NCBI GenBank assembly: GCA_001910725.1
Contig: MJGA01000038.1
Location: 163,111-227,110, forward strand
Direction of reading: 5' to 3'
DNA from: Phanerodontia chrysosporium
Lineage: Eukaryota; Basidiomycota; Agaricomycetes; Polyporales; Phanerochaetaceae
DNA length: 64,000 bases
Under the pieces are notes generated by a model. The model was not told where the DNA came from. It searched no databases and saw nothing but the letters and a program-made list of their open reading frames with translations. Made by a program: the position numbers and the translations under genes. Shown in pieces: positions 31,635 to 43,540 of the stretch (position 1 is its first letter; every line of letters begins with the position of its first letter).

Positions 31635-34050
31635 ATGTCCGCCGTCCTGAACAGCCTCTCGCCGACGGAGAGCGTCCTCGCCGTCGTGACCTGTGCGCTG
31701 GTGCGCGCGTGCTCCTATCTCATAGCCCGCGTGGGAAGGCTGACGCTCGTCGGCGCAGGCGACGCACCTCGTCTTCAACCGCTTCGAACCCACCGAACTC
31801 CCCGTCGTCGCTGCGGCGCTCGTCGGCCTCCCGGCGGTGCTCTCCGCGCTGTTGGTCGGCCATTTCGGGCTGCTTGCGGGCGCCGCGCTCGCCTTTGCGA
31901 CGTTCCACGCCACCCTCGCCGCCTCCATCGTCCTGTACCGCCTCTCGCCGTTCCACCCGCTCGCGCGCTACCCCGGGCCTCTCCCGGCGAGAATCACAAG
32001 ATGGTACTGGGCAAGAGTCGCCTGTGGGGGACGCCAGCACCTCGAGCTCAAGCGTCTGCACGACGTGTATGGCGACATCGTCCGCATCGGTGAGTAGTGT
32101 CTCATCCCCCTCATCGCATCGCGGTCCTTGCGCGGGGGCAAGGAGTGAGGAGTACGCGGGGTATCGCCTTTGAGACGTCCTCGGCGCTCCTCGTCATCAT
32201 CTGTGACCTACGGCCATGAATCACAGGCTAGTCCACCGTGGGCATGAAAAACTAGCTCACCATTGCATTGGCGCGAAAAAGCGATCATCGTTCTCGGATG
32301 GCGTGGGCGCGTTCACCATCGGTACTATGCAGGCCCAGCTCGTTTGCATGCAGGTTCTACACCCAGTCGATGCTGGCGTGTTCTGCGCCATCATATGCTG
32401 CTCTACGACGCATATACTGACAGATTGCAGGCCCAAACGAATTGTCTTTCCGCGACATCTCTGTCGTTCAACCCATGATGGGAGCCCAAGGCATGCCGAA
32501 GGGCCCAAGTGAGTAGCCATCCGGGATTTAAGGAGCGGTCCACTGATGTACTCAGTGTGGGACGGACGCACGTTCAAGCCGCCGATCTTACCCCTTGTCG
32601 GCATGCGGGACGTCGCGGACCACACTCGCCGCCGTCGCCCCTGGATCCGCGCGTTCACTCCAGCCGCCCTCAAGGAGTACGAGCCCGTCGTCGCCAAGCG
32701 CGGCGCACAGCTCATCGAGATCCTCACCCAGAAGAAGCACACCGACTTTGTCCACTGGATCCACTTGTTCACGTATGCCTGTCGCACCGTGGCGTCTGGA
32801 CTCGTGCGCTGATGTCTCGCCGGGCAGCTTCGACATCATGTCCGACGCGCTCTTTGGCGGCAACCCCGGCGCAGAGATGATGAGCCACGAAGACAAGGAC
32901 GGCATCATGCACAGCATGAAGACCGGATTTGAGTGAGTGTCAGAAGTGTCGTTTCTGCGCGTGGCGGCTGAGCACAAAACCCAGGGCTGGCCAGCTGTTT
33001 GAACATATCCCTTGGCTGGGATACTGGATGAGACACTTTCCCCAGCTCGCGACGGCCACCAAGCAGTACCGCGCCATGTGCTTCCAGCGGGGCATGCAAC
33101 GGTACCAAGACGGGTCTAGCCAAAAGGATCTGTTCTACTATTTGGTGTGCTTCATCCCGAGTTTCCGCCGCTGACTTACCTGACGCCTTGAAAGAGCAAC
33201 GAGGACGGTGCGGAGAAGCAGACGCCAGACAAGGCGACCGTCATCGCCGATTCGGCCCTCGCGATCATCGCTGGTTCGGACACTACTGCGTCCGTCTTCA
33301 GCAATATGGTGTACTGCCTCTTGAAGAATCCACACGCATACAAGCGCCTTCGAGCAGAAGTCGACGAGTTCTACCCGCCGGAAGAGAACTCGCTCGACCC
33401 GAAACATCACTCGAAGATGCCATACCTCGAGGCGGTCATGTCAGTCCCACCTTATTGCTTTTGCGGATGCCCTCTGACTGCCTACGCAGCAACGAAACGC
33501 TGCGGCTGTACCCCGTGGTGCCGAGCGGGAGCCAGCGCGCCCCCGAGCCTGGGACGGGCGGCACCTTGATGGGCACGCAGTACGTTGCCTGCCACTGCGA
33601 ACTCGCATCGCATCTAGGCTCACCCACCTGCGCAGCTACATCCCCGAGAACACGTCCGTGCGCGTGCACTTTTGGTCTGTGCACCGTGACCCGCGCAACT
33701 TCTCGCAGCCAGAAAGCTTCCTGCCGGAGCGGTGGCTCGCCGCGGAGGGGCTCGAGGCGCCGCCGGCAGGCCTGTCCGGCGCGCCACCGGGCGCGGATAG
33801 TGCAGCAGCACGCGGGACGTTTGTGCACAACGCGAACGCGTACATGCCGTTCTCGTTCGGCCCGTGGAACTGCGTCGGGAAGGCGCTCGCGCTGCTCGAG
33901 CTGCGGTGTGTCGCGACGCACATGATGCAGCGCCTCGACGTGCGCTTCGCGGACGGGTGGGACCCCGACGCCGAGTGGGACGCCGCGATGGAGGACAAGT
34001 TTGTGATCAAGACGGGGAGGCTGCCGGTGGTGGTGGAGAGGCGGTTTTGA
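31635..34050 (+). CDS. Cytochrome P450 (first copy)
   Basis: Start at 31635 (MSAVLNSLSPTES). An intron near 31700-31768 leads to ATHLVFNRFEPTELP and hydrophobic membrane segments, then the proline hinge RYPGPLPARITRWYW. Further exons give GPNELSFRDISVVQPMMG (about 32440), WDGRTFKPP..RRRPWIRAFTPAAL (C-helix WxxxR-like), ALFGGNPGAEMM, and the I-helix ALAIIAGSDTTAS (33264). Then come the ExxR motif in NETLRLYP (33490) and the haem loop PFSFGPWNCVGKALALLE (33850, Cys ligand). Stop at 34050. About nine short introns. All key motifs are present, so it is probably active. The layout resembles basidiomycete P450s of the CYP67/CYP5037-like groups, but that assignment is from memory. Substrate unknown. 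Confidence 0.88.
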
Positions 34051-34521
34051 AGGTCCCGACCTTGGACGGGCTCATGACGGCGTTTTCTTTTGCAATGCAG
34101 TTGTAGTGTGGAATAGGATGTAATATACTGGGAAATTGTCATAGTGCAAGGTATCCAGCGTAGGAGGTACCGCGCCACCACGCGTAGATCACGTGAGTAC
34201 TATCTTTAACCTGACGAATTGATGTTCTGAACGTTCAGGGGAGAACTGCTAAAGCCAACCCAATTGGAAAGGCACCCGTTGGAAGACAGCGGGTAATTTC
34301 GACTCAAGAGGGAACTTGTATGGCGCACAAGAGGCCTATTACTGTTTAATTTACTATGTTACAATGTCCATGGGACCAATGCGATCCCTACTGTTCTGTT
34401 TGGATGGTCATCACAGGTCGTAACAAGGGGGTATTTGGAGATACAACACGGTCGCGATGTCCACAAGGCGTCCAACATCATCTGCCTGACAACCAACAGC
34501 GACCAACACCAACGTCCGAGG
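34051..34521. other. Intergenic between convergent genes
   Basis: 470 bp between the stop of the P450 (plus) and the stop of the BTB gene (minus). It should hold both 3' ends. Nothing else seen. Confidence 0.4.
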
Positions 34522-35355
34522 TTACACTGTGTCCGGAAGTTCGTCGATCGCCTTCCGCAGCTCGTCGAAGAACCAATGCGCCTCGAGGATGCTCCCAGCG
34601 CACCGCTCGCAGCCCGCGCGGGCAGACTCCTGGAGGAACTTCATGCTGACGACGACGTCGGACGTCGGGCGCTGCGCGAGCTCCTTGCGCGCACGCTCCT
34701 CGTAGTCCTTCCACCAGCGCGGCGGGTAGAACGCGCCGTAGTGCGTGCCGTTGCACATCATGCACTTGACGCTGTCGGGCAGCACGAGCAGCGCCTGCGC
34801 GGCGGCCGCGCGCTGCGCGTGCAGCGCGAGGAGCCGGTGGTACGCCCACGCGGACACGTGCCGCAGGTCCGCGCTCAGCGGCGCGTCGACGACGCGCACG
34901 CGCAGCGTCGCGGCGCTCGCGGCGCGCGCCTCGTCCTCGAGCTCGAAGCGGCACGCGATCGCGTACGCGCGCACGGGGTCCTGCGCGAGGAGGCGCGGCG
35001 CGGCGAGCAGCGCGCGCAGGTGCGCCGTCGCGGCGGGGACGTCGTACTTGGCCGCGGCCTCGAGCGCCGCGGTGAGCGCCTCGAAGCCCGCGATCGCCGG
35101 CCGCGCGACGGGGTACACGCAGCGCAGGAGCGCCTCGAGCGTCGCCGCGTCCTCGGAGACGTCCACGACGGGCGCGCCGCCCGCGTCCGTGCAGCTCTCG
35201 CGTGGCTGCGGGAGCTCGAACATGTGCGCGAAGAAGGGCGAGGCTGCCGCGAGGATGCACTTGTGCACGCGGAACTCGACGGGGCCTGGGGCGCTCGAGC
35301 GCAGGATGAGGTCGGCGTCGGGCGCGGTGAAGGGGTGCTCGGAGGATTCAGACAT
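34522..35355 (-). CDS. BTB/POZ domain protein
   Basis: 277 residues without introns from ATG 35355 (MSESSEHPFTAPDADL). Residues 10-110 fit the basidiomycete BTB pattern: DADLILRSSAPGPVEFRVHKCILAAASPFFAHMFELPQ, then VVDVSEDAATLEALLRCVYPV and AAAKYDVPAATAHLRALL. A helical BACK-like region follows, then a tail with Cys pairs (CMMCNGTHYG, CERCAG) that could bind metal. BTB proteins dimerise and often act as cullin-3 adaptors; many fungal paralogues are uncharacterised. The longer open frame upstream (to 35577) is less likely coding because a TATA-like site lies inside it. Very GC-rich and alanine-rich. Confidence 0.85.
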   Translation of the reverse strand: MSESSEHPFTAPDADLILRSSAPGPVEFRVHKCILAAASPFFAHMFELPQPRESCTDAGGAPVVDVSEDAATLEALLRCVYPVARPAIAGFEALTAALEAAAKYDVPAATAHLRALLAAPRLLAQDPVRAYAIACRFELEDEARAASAATLRVRVVDAPLSADLRHVSAWAYHRLLALHAQRAAAAQALLVLPDSVKCMMCNGTHYGAFYPPRWWKDYEERARKELAQRPTSDVVVSMKFLQESARAGCERCAGSILEAHWFFDELRKAIDELPDTV

Positions 35356-35434
35356 CGTGCTGGCTGTGCTGGTCGTGTGTGCTTGCGGTGTGATGGGATG
35401 TGGTGGTGGATGTCTAGCGACCAGCGCGATGCAA

Positions 35435-35440
35435 TATATA
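35435..35440 (-). promoter_or_regulatory. TATA-like element of the BTB gene
   Basis: TATATA about 80 nt upstream of the chosen BTB start codon. Confidence 0.4.
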
Positions 35441-36359
35441 TGAGAGCAAAGTGGTGGAAAACGGTGAGACGTGAGCTGGATCTCTGGGCGGTGATGGTAG
35501 TAGGAAGGGAGGGAGGGGTCGCGGCTGCCCTGCATATATAGACGAGCTGGAGCTGGATCCACGTTACCCCGGGACAACGTTACACAAACGTGGACTGCGG
35601 CAGGTGGCTGACGGTATAAGACCTAAGGCTGACCAGTCTGGAGCCCCGCCCGCCATACGCCGTTTCCCGCTGCGCTGACACGCTCGGAACCTAGAGTTAG
35701 GAACAGTGCTCCAATTGGATGCCTGTGGACCCGGCAGGCGGTGCTTCATTGCAGTGCTCTCACCAAAGGGACAGCTCCGAGCATCGTCTAGAGTTCAGTC
35801 TTCCGCCGTTTGGACTCGCGAAGCCGACTGACAGCATCCCGCCGGTAGTGCGGCGGAGAAAGAGGCTGGCAGAGGTGGGAACGGCGTGCAGCAAGCGGGA
35901 TGGGGCGCTTCCACAGTCCGAGTCCAATCGCATGCAGCTGCCTCTGCGTCGCCACCTTTCCATGCAGACCCCGGTTGCTGCACGGACGATAGCGACGCAG
36001 GCGCAGATGTCGAGTGTGCAGGGCCGACGGGCGTCGTGATGGTGGTAGGAAGACAAGGTCAGGAATTCTTGTTGCTGGCCTGATGCAGTGCCGCCGGGAA
36101 GATACCCTAACCTGAAACGCGTCTTGCTCCCCTCTTGCGCTTTGCCTCCACCACATATAGGAGCCCATACGGCGTCGATCCTGGCACGGCTATGCTACCC
36201 TCAGCGATCCAGGCTTGCAGGCATGGGATTCAGCGGCGGCGGGGCAGGAGCGCAGCGCAGCAGACTCCTCTCCTCCAACCTCTCAACATCGTGCTTTTCG
36301 AGGACAAGGCGGCGGCACGCACAACCCCTCCAGCGTTGTAGGCTCCAAGCCCGCCTATC
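35441..36359. other. Intergenic between divergent BTB and DUF6533 genes
   Basis: About 0.9 kb with no recognisable exon; likely carries both promoters. Confidence 0.4.
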
Positions 36360-37706
36360 ATGACCATCCATCACCTCCAGTCGCGAGCTGTCTCAGGATG
36401 GCAGCTGAGTCTCGAGAGGCTGATGCAGTCGCAGGATGCATCGCGAAGCTTGGTTGCAGCGTTAGCCTTTCTGGCCTGGGACATCCTGATCACCCTGGAT
36501 GACGAGGTGCGTGATTCTCCTATCAATGGTCCATGCCTGGTTCATGATTAGCTGGGCCCTGCCTGTCCCCACAGGCTGTGCACATATGGATGTAGGGCCG
36601 TCTTCTGCAGCAACGCGAGGCTAGACTTATTCTTGGTTACGCAGGACGACATTCCAGCCCCTAAAGATCCTGTACCTGCTCTCGCGGTACTACTCGCTGC
36701 TGGCATTAATGTGCGTGCACAGTCGGCCTCAAGCCGCAAGCGCACCGCTTACATATGACGTACGCCAGCATATTGAACACACGAACTCTGACCTGCAAAG
36801 GATGGGTTATCATTGAGGGCACCTCTGCGGTACTCCTGGAGATCGTGGTGGAGATTATTCTCATCCTGCGAAGTGAGTGCCGACCGTGCGATTGCGCGCG
36901 GCGCGCACTGACACTGGTTGCCTCCGCCCAGTATACGCGATGTACACCGCCAACAGACGTCTCCTATACGTGCTGATACCCGCCTTTGCCGTGCAGGTGA
37001 TTATCATGGTCGTGACGCTGGCCGTCAGCCTGCCAGAGGTCATGGATTCGCTGCATTGCGGCGAAGTCGTCTTCCCAGTCAAGATTATAGCCTACAGGCA
37101 CGTACGGCATTACCTGCGTACCGAACGTCATGCTGACAGCGAGCGCAGCATCGCCTCGATAGCGTTCGAGGGCTTCCTCGTCATGCTGACACTGTACAAG
37201 TACTGCATCGCCCGTGCAGAGGGCTGGGGACGTGCAGGGCTGATGACAGTCCTGGTGCGCGACGGCGTCTGGGCGTTCGCACTGCTCTTCGGCAAGCCCT
37301 CGTCCGCTCAGGCTCAGATCACACACTCACCGCCCGCCGCACACCCGCAGTCGTGAACCTCGCGAACACGCTCTTCTTCACGATCGCGCCCGCGACGCTC
37401 GCGGCGCTTGGCTTCCCGTGGCTGCTCGCGATCCTCGGCGCGCTGGTGCGTCCCCCGGTGCCTGCGCCGGCGCCGCTCTCCCGTGCTGACGGCCCGCATC
37501 CGCAGGGCCCGCGCCTCGTCCTCAACATCCGGCGCGAGTACAGGCGCACGATTGACGCCCACAGCGACGTGCAGCTGAGCCCCGCGACGGAGTACCACGC
37601 CGTGAGCACCGCCGACCTCGGCGACGCGGGCCCACCCTCCGAGTCGCGCTGGTCGCTCGCGTCCTGGAAGTCTGCGCTCTCGTGGCGCAGCGCGAGCCTG
37701 CCGTGA
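36360..37706 (+). CDS. DUF6533-type multipass membrane protein
   Basis: Start at 36360. The first exon reads AALAFLAWDILITLDDE. Removing an intron (36508-36578), a 17-nt exon and another intron (about 36596-36642) gives DDE-AVHIWM-TTFQPLKILYLLSRYYSLLAL, the signature of this agaricomycete family. Later exons carry further membrane helices: VIIEGTSAVLLEIVVEIILILR, VYAMYTANRRLLYVLIPAFAVQVIIMVVTLAVSL, FEGFLVMLTLYKYC, and VNLANTLFFTIAPATLAALGFPWLLAILGAL. A hydrophilic C-terminal tail of about 60 residues follows, with stop at 37704-37706. Around seven helices are expected. These proteins are abundant in mushrooms and of unknown function; a receptor-like role is only a guess from the topology. Confidence 0.82.
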
Positions 37707-38120
37707 ACAGCCTGCTCGGCGGAATGAGACACCGGAGGGCGGTGTGTAAAATGGTGGTCAAGCTCATGGAATGGAGTGGACTGGCGTCGGGTATGATGCT
37801 GGCTCCGTCTAAAGTTGCGCCAGGGCCGAGCTAGCACACGGATCCGGACCATGGATACTTTATTATTGCAAGCAGAGTACTGTCAGAGATATACATTGGG
37901 TTTGCATGGACACGAACTATGTTGCATGCATACGAGAGAGATGAATGGGGTGATGATAACATGGTGCAAACACGACAGGGAGCAAGGGGGGGTCGACGAA
38001 TGGGACACGATGGGAGCAGTACACACAGTAATGATATACGAACATGATCCACGGCCGTCTACAGCAATAATGGAAGTGAGTATAACGTCCAATCCCACAA
38101 ACAAGCACGAGATGCGGCAC
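37707..38120. other. Intergenic between convergent genes
   Basis: 414 bp holding the 3' ends of the DUF6533 gene (plus) and the co-chaperone gene (minus). Nothing else seen. Confidence 0.4.
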
Positions 38121-40178
38121 TCAGAAGGGGAAGTCCCGCGTCTGGCTGTAGTATGACCCTCGGCTGCTGCCGTAGCCACCACCTCCGTAGCCTCCGCCAA
38201 AGCCTCCGCCGCCAAAGCCGCCGCCGCCACCGAAGCTGCTTCCACCAAAGCCTCCGCCGTACGAGCTCTGGGCATGGAAGTGGGCAAAGAGGTCTGCAAA
38301 GTCCATGCCGCCGCTCATGCCGCCTGTCGGCTCGTCGTCCTCGCCGAGGTCGTACCGCTGTCTGCTCTGGGGGTTCGACAACACTTGGTGCGCCTCCACG
38401 ATGAGCTTGAACTTCTCCTCATCTCCACCCTGTGGCGCATATATGGTCAGCGCGGGCTGCTCCAGCGTTGTTCCTGATACGTACCTTGTCTGGGTGGTGC
38501 TTCAGACTCTCCCGACGGTACGCCTTCTTAATCTCCACCTCTGTGCAGTCGCGGGAGACGCCGAGGATCTTGTAGTAATCCTTCGTCTTGCTCCGCTTGA
38601 GATCCACCTCAGCCTTCTTCAGCTCCGTCTTGAGTGCCTTGGCGTCAGCATCGCAGCCTTCTGACTCTGCCTGTTCAATAGCAGTCTTGAAGTCCTGGAT
38701 CGCTGCCTCGTATTTCTCCAGGTGTAGCTGTATCCGTGCACGGGTGCGGTACGCCTTGAAGGACTGCGAGTTGAGAGCAATGGAGGCTTCGGTATCCGCA
38801 AGAGCGTCCTCCCAGCGTTCTAACTAAGGTGGAGTTTAGAGGGTGATATTGATCAGAAAGTGTTCGGGCGTACCTTGACCATTGTTGTTGCTCGGTTCGA
38901 CAAAAGCATGGCCCGAATGTGTCCACCCTTGCCCTCGCTCTCTTCTTCTCCGATTCTCTGTGATCGTCATGAGTGCGACTCCTGATCTGCAAGATCGCCG
39001 CGCGTACCTCGAGCGCCTCGGTGTACTTCGCGACAGCCTCATCTAACCGACCCGCCTTGAACGCAGCATTACCCTCGTCCTTCAGGCGGTCGACGTCGCG
39101 CACCCGTTTGCGCAGCTTCATCGCAGGCTCGTGCCCCGGGTCTAGGCGCAGCGCAGACGACGCGTGCGACAAAGCTTGTGCCGTCTTTGACGTGAGGAAC
39201 AGGACGAGACCGCGGAGCGTAAGCACATCAGGAGAGTTTGGATCGAGGCGGTATGCGTCGCTGCAGCACATCGGTAAACCGGCGCCACGGTATGAATGAG
39301 CGGGACACTCACTTTGCGGACATGCTCGCGTTTTCCCAGGACCCCCGAGCGATCTCAAGCTCGACTCGCCACAGCCGCCACTGGATCGGAATGTCACCGC
39401 CCTCAGCATCCATGGTTTGTATGCACTTCTCCAGTGCGAGCCGCGCCATGCCCCACTCCTTGCGCCCCTTTGCACCCTCGAAGTTGCGGAGATGCGCCTC
39501 GAGCTCGAGGACCTTCTTCTGCAGCTGGAGCGCCGCGGCATTTTTGGGCTCGAGCTCGAGAACGGTGCGCAGTGTCGACAGTGCGGGCGCTGTCGAGCCT
39601 GTCGAGAGCTGGCAGCGTGCTAGCCGAGTGAGCGTCTTCACGGACGGGGCGTCGGCCTGCAGGTTGGCGGCCTGCTGACAGTCGGCGAGCGCAGGCTTGA
39701 ACTTCTTTATTGCCATGTACGCTGCAGCGCGGTTCGTGAGGTATGTCGGTTCGTTAACGTTGAGCTCTGGGTCGAGGGGGTCAGCACAACAAGCCGGCGC
39801 GTGCCCTGCAAGCAGCGGAAGTAGGAACGCACCTATCGCCCGGGTATACTGCTCGATGGCCTCCTGGAACCTTCCCGCTTTAAAAGCAGTGTTCCCTTGC
39901 TCCTTCACCTTCTCAGCCTGTTTCGCTTTGTCTTCGGGCTCCGGTACCGATGGTGGTGGTAGGCTCTCGGATTCGGGAATGGTAGGTGACTGAGGTTCTT
40001 GTCCATTGACGAGAGTTTCCTCCTCATTCCTACACATACGTATTCAGATATCACTGTGCACGTATTCGCACGTTGCAGCTGCTCACTGTTCAATGTTGTC
40101 CGCGACATCAGCGGCACTGGCAGTGGCCTTGGCCTGAGCCTTCTTCTTCTGCTGCTGTTTCTTTTTGTTGTTCGCCAT
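38121..40178 (-). CDS. TPR and J-domain co-chaperone (DNAJC7/TPR2-like)
   Basis: Start at 40178 with a Lys/Gln-rich head ([13 protein letters not shown]). TPR repeats follow: [24 protein letters not shown] at about 39830-39900, then [24 protein letters not shown] central TPR block carries [28 protein letters not shown] sequence at about 39020-39100. The C-terminal J domain reads [32 protein letters not shown] (38500-38590), with the HPD motif that stimulates Hsp70 ATPase, followed after an intron by [24 protein letters not shown]. The tail is Gly/Phe-rich and ends DFPF. This TPR-J-GF order matches DNAJC7-type proteins that pass clients between Hsp70 and Hsp90. At least five introns. A conserved housekeeping gene amid accessory DNA. 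Confidence 0.9.
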
Positions 40179-40950
40179 AGCAGTATCCAGCGCAGGAGTG
40201 AAACAAAAGATAGGGTATTTGGAGGGTTGCGACGGATTGCAATCTGCCGGGCAGGAGCCTTGCAATGTGTACGAAGACAAGCCTGCCGCCCAGGCTCAAA
40301 TTTGGCAGGTAGCGGAATAGGCGCTCATAAACTACGTCGATACGTGCATGAAATCGAGACGCGTCGAGTTACAGAGGTGGCGAAGGAGGATGCCGCAGTC
40401 ATATTCAAGCCCTTGGGTTTTCTCCGTAGCGCTATCGGGAGAGCCAACGCTTGACGGTCGTGACTGGGCACATCAGCCTCGCATACGCTTTCTTTCGGTA
40501 TCAGCTTGACTTGGGACCGCTCTGCAGCTGCACACAGATAGCGCCATTTATGAGGGAGAAGTCTTGAAAGAACTAGACACAAGATCATTGCACCTAGTCG
40601 ACTTGAGGAAATGCCAGTGAGGGCACGTGACAAGACCCTAACCCCACAACCATACGATGGTGCCACAATGGGCTTCCGCATCAGATGCGCCATCCCGATG
40701 TGACGTCCTTTCCGGGTTTAGCAGCAACGAGCACGGTTGTTGTCGTCTCACGGCTAAACATGCGTAAAGCTCCAACATAGGTTGTGTATGCTACCAGGTA
40801 GGCCCGGATTACAGTTGACCTTTATCCTTTCATGCCGCCAGGAAGCGGATGTACCCTACACCAAGACCGCGACCCATGGAGTCAGGCTTCCATCCAGAGG
40901 TGGTCGCCATGCGAGTTACCTCGTCGCAGGACAATGTACGGTTTGCATAA
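40179..40950. other. Intergenic
   Basis: About 770 bp upstream of the co-chaperone gene; its promoter should be at the left end. No gene recognised. Confidence 0.35.
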
Positions 40951-41737
40951 TCACTCGTCACCTGTAAGGCTTGTATCGGTCATCAGGGTAATGGGGGAAG
41001 AACGGTGGATACCCGCCTCTCTGGTTGTGATCGGGGTCCCTCCGGAGGACTCCACGGCAGGCACGGCAGATTGAGCAGCAGAGGATGACGGCACCGCAGG
41101 ACGATTGAAAAAGACCAGGAGTCTTGTTTGGGATGTCACCGCGGCCTGACGAAGGCTCTTCAGACCCTGGATGACGAGATCACTGCTCAAATTGTCGATG
41201 GTGTAGTGCAGGATGAAGAACGCTGCGTTTGTGACAGGCTGCTCGTCACCAAACGCGGCCGCTTCACCAGATGTGAGGATGATTCAACGCCGAGATCCGC
41301 TGCGTACTCACTTTGGAATTGAACCCGACCATCCGACACTGCGTTCCACGCCTGGGCGGCCCAGTTCTGTGTGAGGCATCAGCAAGATTTCGATGTAGTG
41401 CGCCATACCCGGCAGCATACCTGACGTGCGATGGCAATAGCGGTAGCATTGTCTTGTATCACGAAGCGTAGGTTACCGTACTTATGTGCAAGAAGGATAG
41501 ACTGAACTCCAGCTGCGTCTCCAAGGTCGACAATGATTGAGTTCCCGTTACTGTTCGGAATGTCCCAATCGAAGGCTGCGGTTAACTTGGTGAACCTGTG
41601 AATATCTCTTGCTATAGAAGCTCGTACGTACCGTCAAGAATGGTCGTTGGTGGGTTGTCCTCGGGAGGACAGTCTGTGTCGCCTGCCAACCTCGACGATT
41701 CGACTGACGCAGCGTCTGTATGTATCTCTGGCGCCAT
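40951..41737 (-). pseudogene. Decayed O-methyltransferase-like gene A
   Basis: Minus-strand exons align with the intact methyltransferase at 51.4-53.4 kb: FDWDIPNSNGNSIIVDLGDAAGVQSILLAHKYGNLRFVIQDN at 41450-41575, then NWAAQAWNAVSDGRVQFQ after an intron, then NAAFFILHYTIDNLSSDLVIQGLKSLRQAAVTSQTRLLVFF. The intact gene has a glycine-rich SAM loop (VDVGGGIGG) and a catalytic HDW..; here they are VDLGDAAGV and a Tyr-Thr-Ile-Asp stretch. No complete amino-terminal dimerisation region is found; a possible start is MAPEIHTD at 41737. Probably a pseudogene or a highly diverged non-catalytic relative. Confidence 0.55.
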
Positions 41738-42688
41738 GACTGACACTGTATCCGCTTCTTCCGAGGCCGTTTAGTGATATAGAAGGTACGAGACGCTGCA
41801 TACCAATGATATTAGACACCTGAGGGTAGCAATGAAAGTCGAAGTAGTACCTCGTTCTATGTGAGGTATGACCACAAGTCGGTATAGTCAGCGAGAATAA
41901 GTTCACGCCGTCTGAGCTTGACACATACTGTCCACCCTCCCGATCTTATATACTCGGTATGGCTCACGTTAGAGTTTGAGTGCGCATGCAAGTTGCGCGC
42001 ACGTTGAACTCTCCAGGGCATCCACTCGTCTACCGATCGCACGATACGCATGGCAAGGTAGCGGAAACAACCATCGATATACATGTTTTGTACAACAAGA
42101 TGAGATCTCCGTGCCCCGTGCTCCACAGACCCTAGACAGTACCTTAATATCAGTGAGGCTCGACGGAAGATCTACGCATCAGTTTGGGGACACCTCGAAT
42201 CACACAGAGGCTACGGATATTAGGTGCCAGGCTTGCGCTGTGAAGGTCGGATAGCTGTTAGCGTGCGCGTGAGGTCCCGAGCTCGATACTGCGGTCACTT
42301 CTGAAAGCGTACACCTGCAGGACCACTGTCGCAATCTGCGTGATTGGATGGAGCGGCAAGGCGGTAGGTTCACGCGCCTCCTCAGACGGTGCCTCACGCT
42401 TCAGGGACTGGCAATTGCATATTGTCTATGAGGCAGTATGTCGATCCGTACATGACCAAACAGTTATCCAATCCGGCGCGGAGCTGCGCGCCCTGCGCCC
42501 TGCAAGCCTCAGAGGGAGCCTGCACTCTAGGGTCTTCACCACATATCCACCTTCAAGGGAAGTTGCCCACAACAGGCCCCTCCCGCGCAACAGAAAACGT
42601 ACAGTCATGCGACGATTCAACCTGTAGTGCTCTGTTAGATGCCGTTATCACGTAGAGTACTAAGGAAAGGGAACAATTTCGTGATGGT
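41738..42688. other. Non-coding stretch between two methyltransferase relics
   Basis: No recognisable exons. It may contain over-decayed parts of the neighbouring relics. Confidence 0.3.
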
Positions 42689-43540
42689 TCATCCCGTTCC
42701 ACGTACAGGTTTAGACTCTACTTTCCACCCTGCATGTTTCATTGCAAGTATCACTTTACCACGTTTGTCATGAGTCGAGGTAGAGGTGACGTAGACAAGT
42801 AGCGTTGGCTTAGCATTGCTGTCTCTGTTGTTAATGGCCTTAGCCTGATCAAAGAGACAGTTGAACAGCTGCTTCTGGCGCTCTTGCAGCCATCCGTCGA
42901 CGGTGCAGTACAGCAAGAACACGGCTGCATTTTCCACCATCAACGGATTGTCCAGGCTCTTGAGGACTGCAGAAAGATGAGTATCAGCGACTGATAATAT
43001 TTCAGAGAAGAGGATATTCCTTGAAATGTTGCCCGCTGATCTACAATGTTATCATTCTCATACTTCTCTCTCCAATCCTGTGTGACCGCTGATCTCATTT
43101 GCGTCCACAATGAGCCTGTGACTCAGAACTCACTTTCCTCGCAGCTTTTACGTCTCGTTCAAAGTCTTGAAGATTAAATTTCAGTTTCTCGAATTTCGTC
43201 GAGAGATCGAGGGATTCTTTCTCCCCCAAATTGCCGATTTCAACGACCGCCATGTACGAGGGGACCTCCTCCCATTTGTAGTCTATAAGGTTCTCGATGT
43301 CAGCTCAAGGGATGGTCTGATGAGTATCCACAAACCTTGGGAAATATCTCTTGCCATGTAATGAGGGGTGAGCTAGACTGGTGCTTTCGACGATGGCTGG
43401 AAAGTTGACCCGGGACCGTGGTGGCACGGTGCCCAAGATATCGTGCACAATTGAGAATCGAGAGGGTTGCAGAGCCTGCAGGCTTTCACCAGATGGCGGA
43501 CGTGACTGGGCTGTATAAGAAGACATTGCCGTGGGCTTCA
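42689..43540 (-). pseudogene. Decayed O-methyltransferase-like gene B
   Basis: Minus-strand pieces read MAVVEIGNLGEKESLDLSTKFEKLKFNLQDFERDVKAAR (43140-43255) and NAAVFLLYCTVDGWLQERQKQLFNCLFDQ followed by TLLVYVTSTSTHDKRGKV and AGWKVESK (42700-42935). They match the relic at 26.2-26.8 kb more closely than the intact methyltransferase and share its changed SAM loop (IGNLGEKES). Amino-terminal exons are missing or unrecognisable. Confidence 0.55.

Noticed and set aside
34435..35541. 368-residue plus-strand frame opposite the BTB gene
   Set aside because: Arg/Glu/Ala-rich shadow with no domain; the minus strand encodes a recognisable BTB fold.
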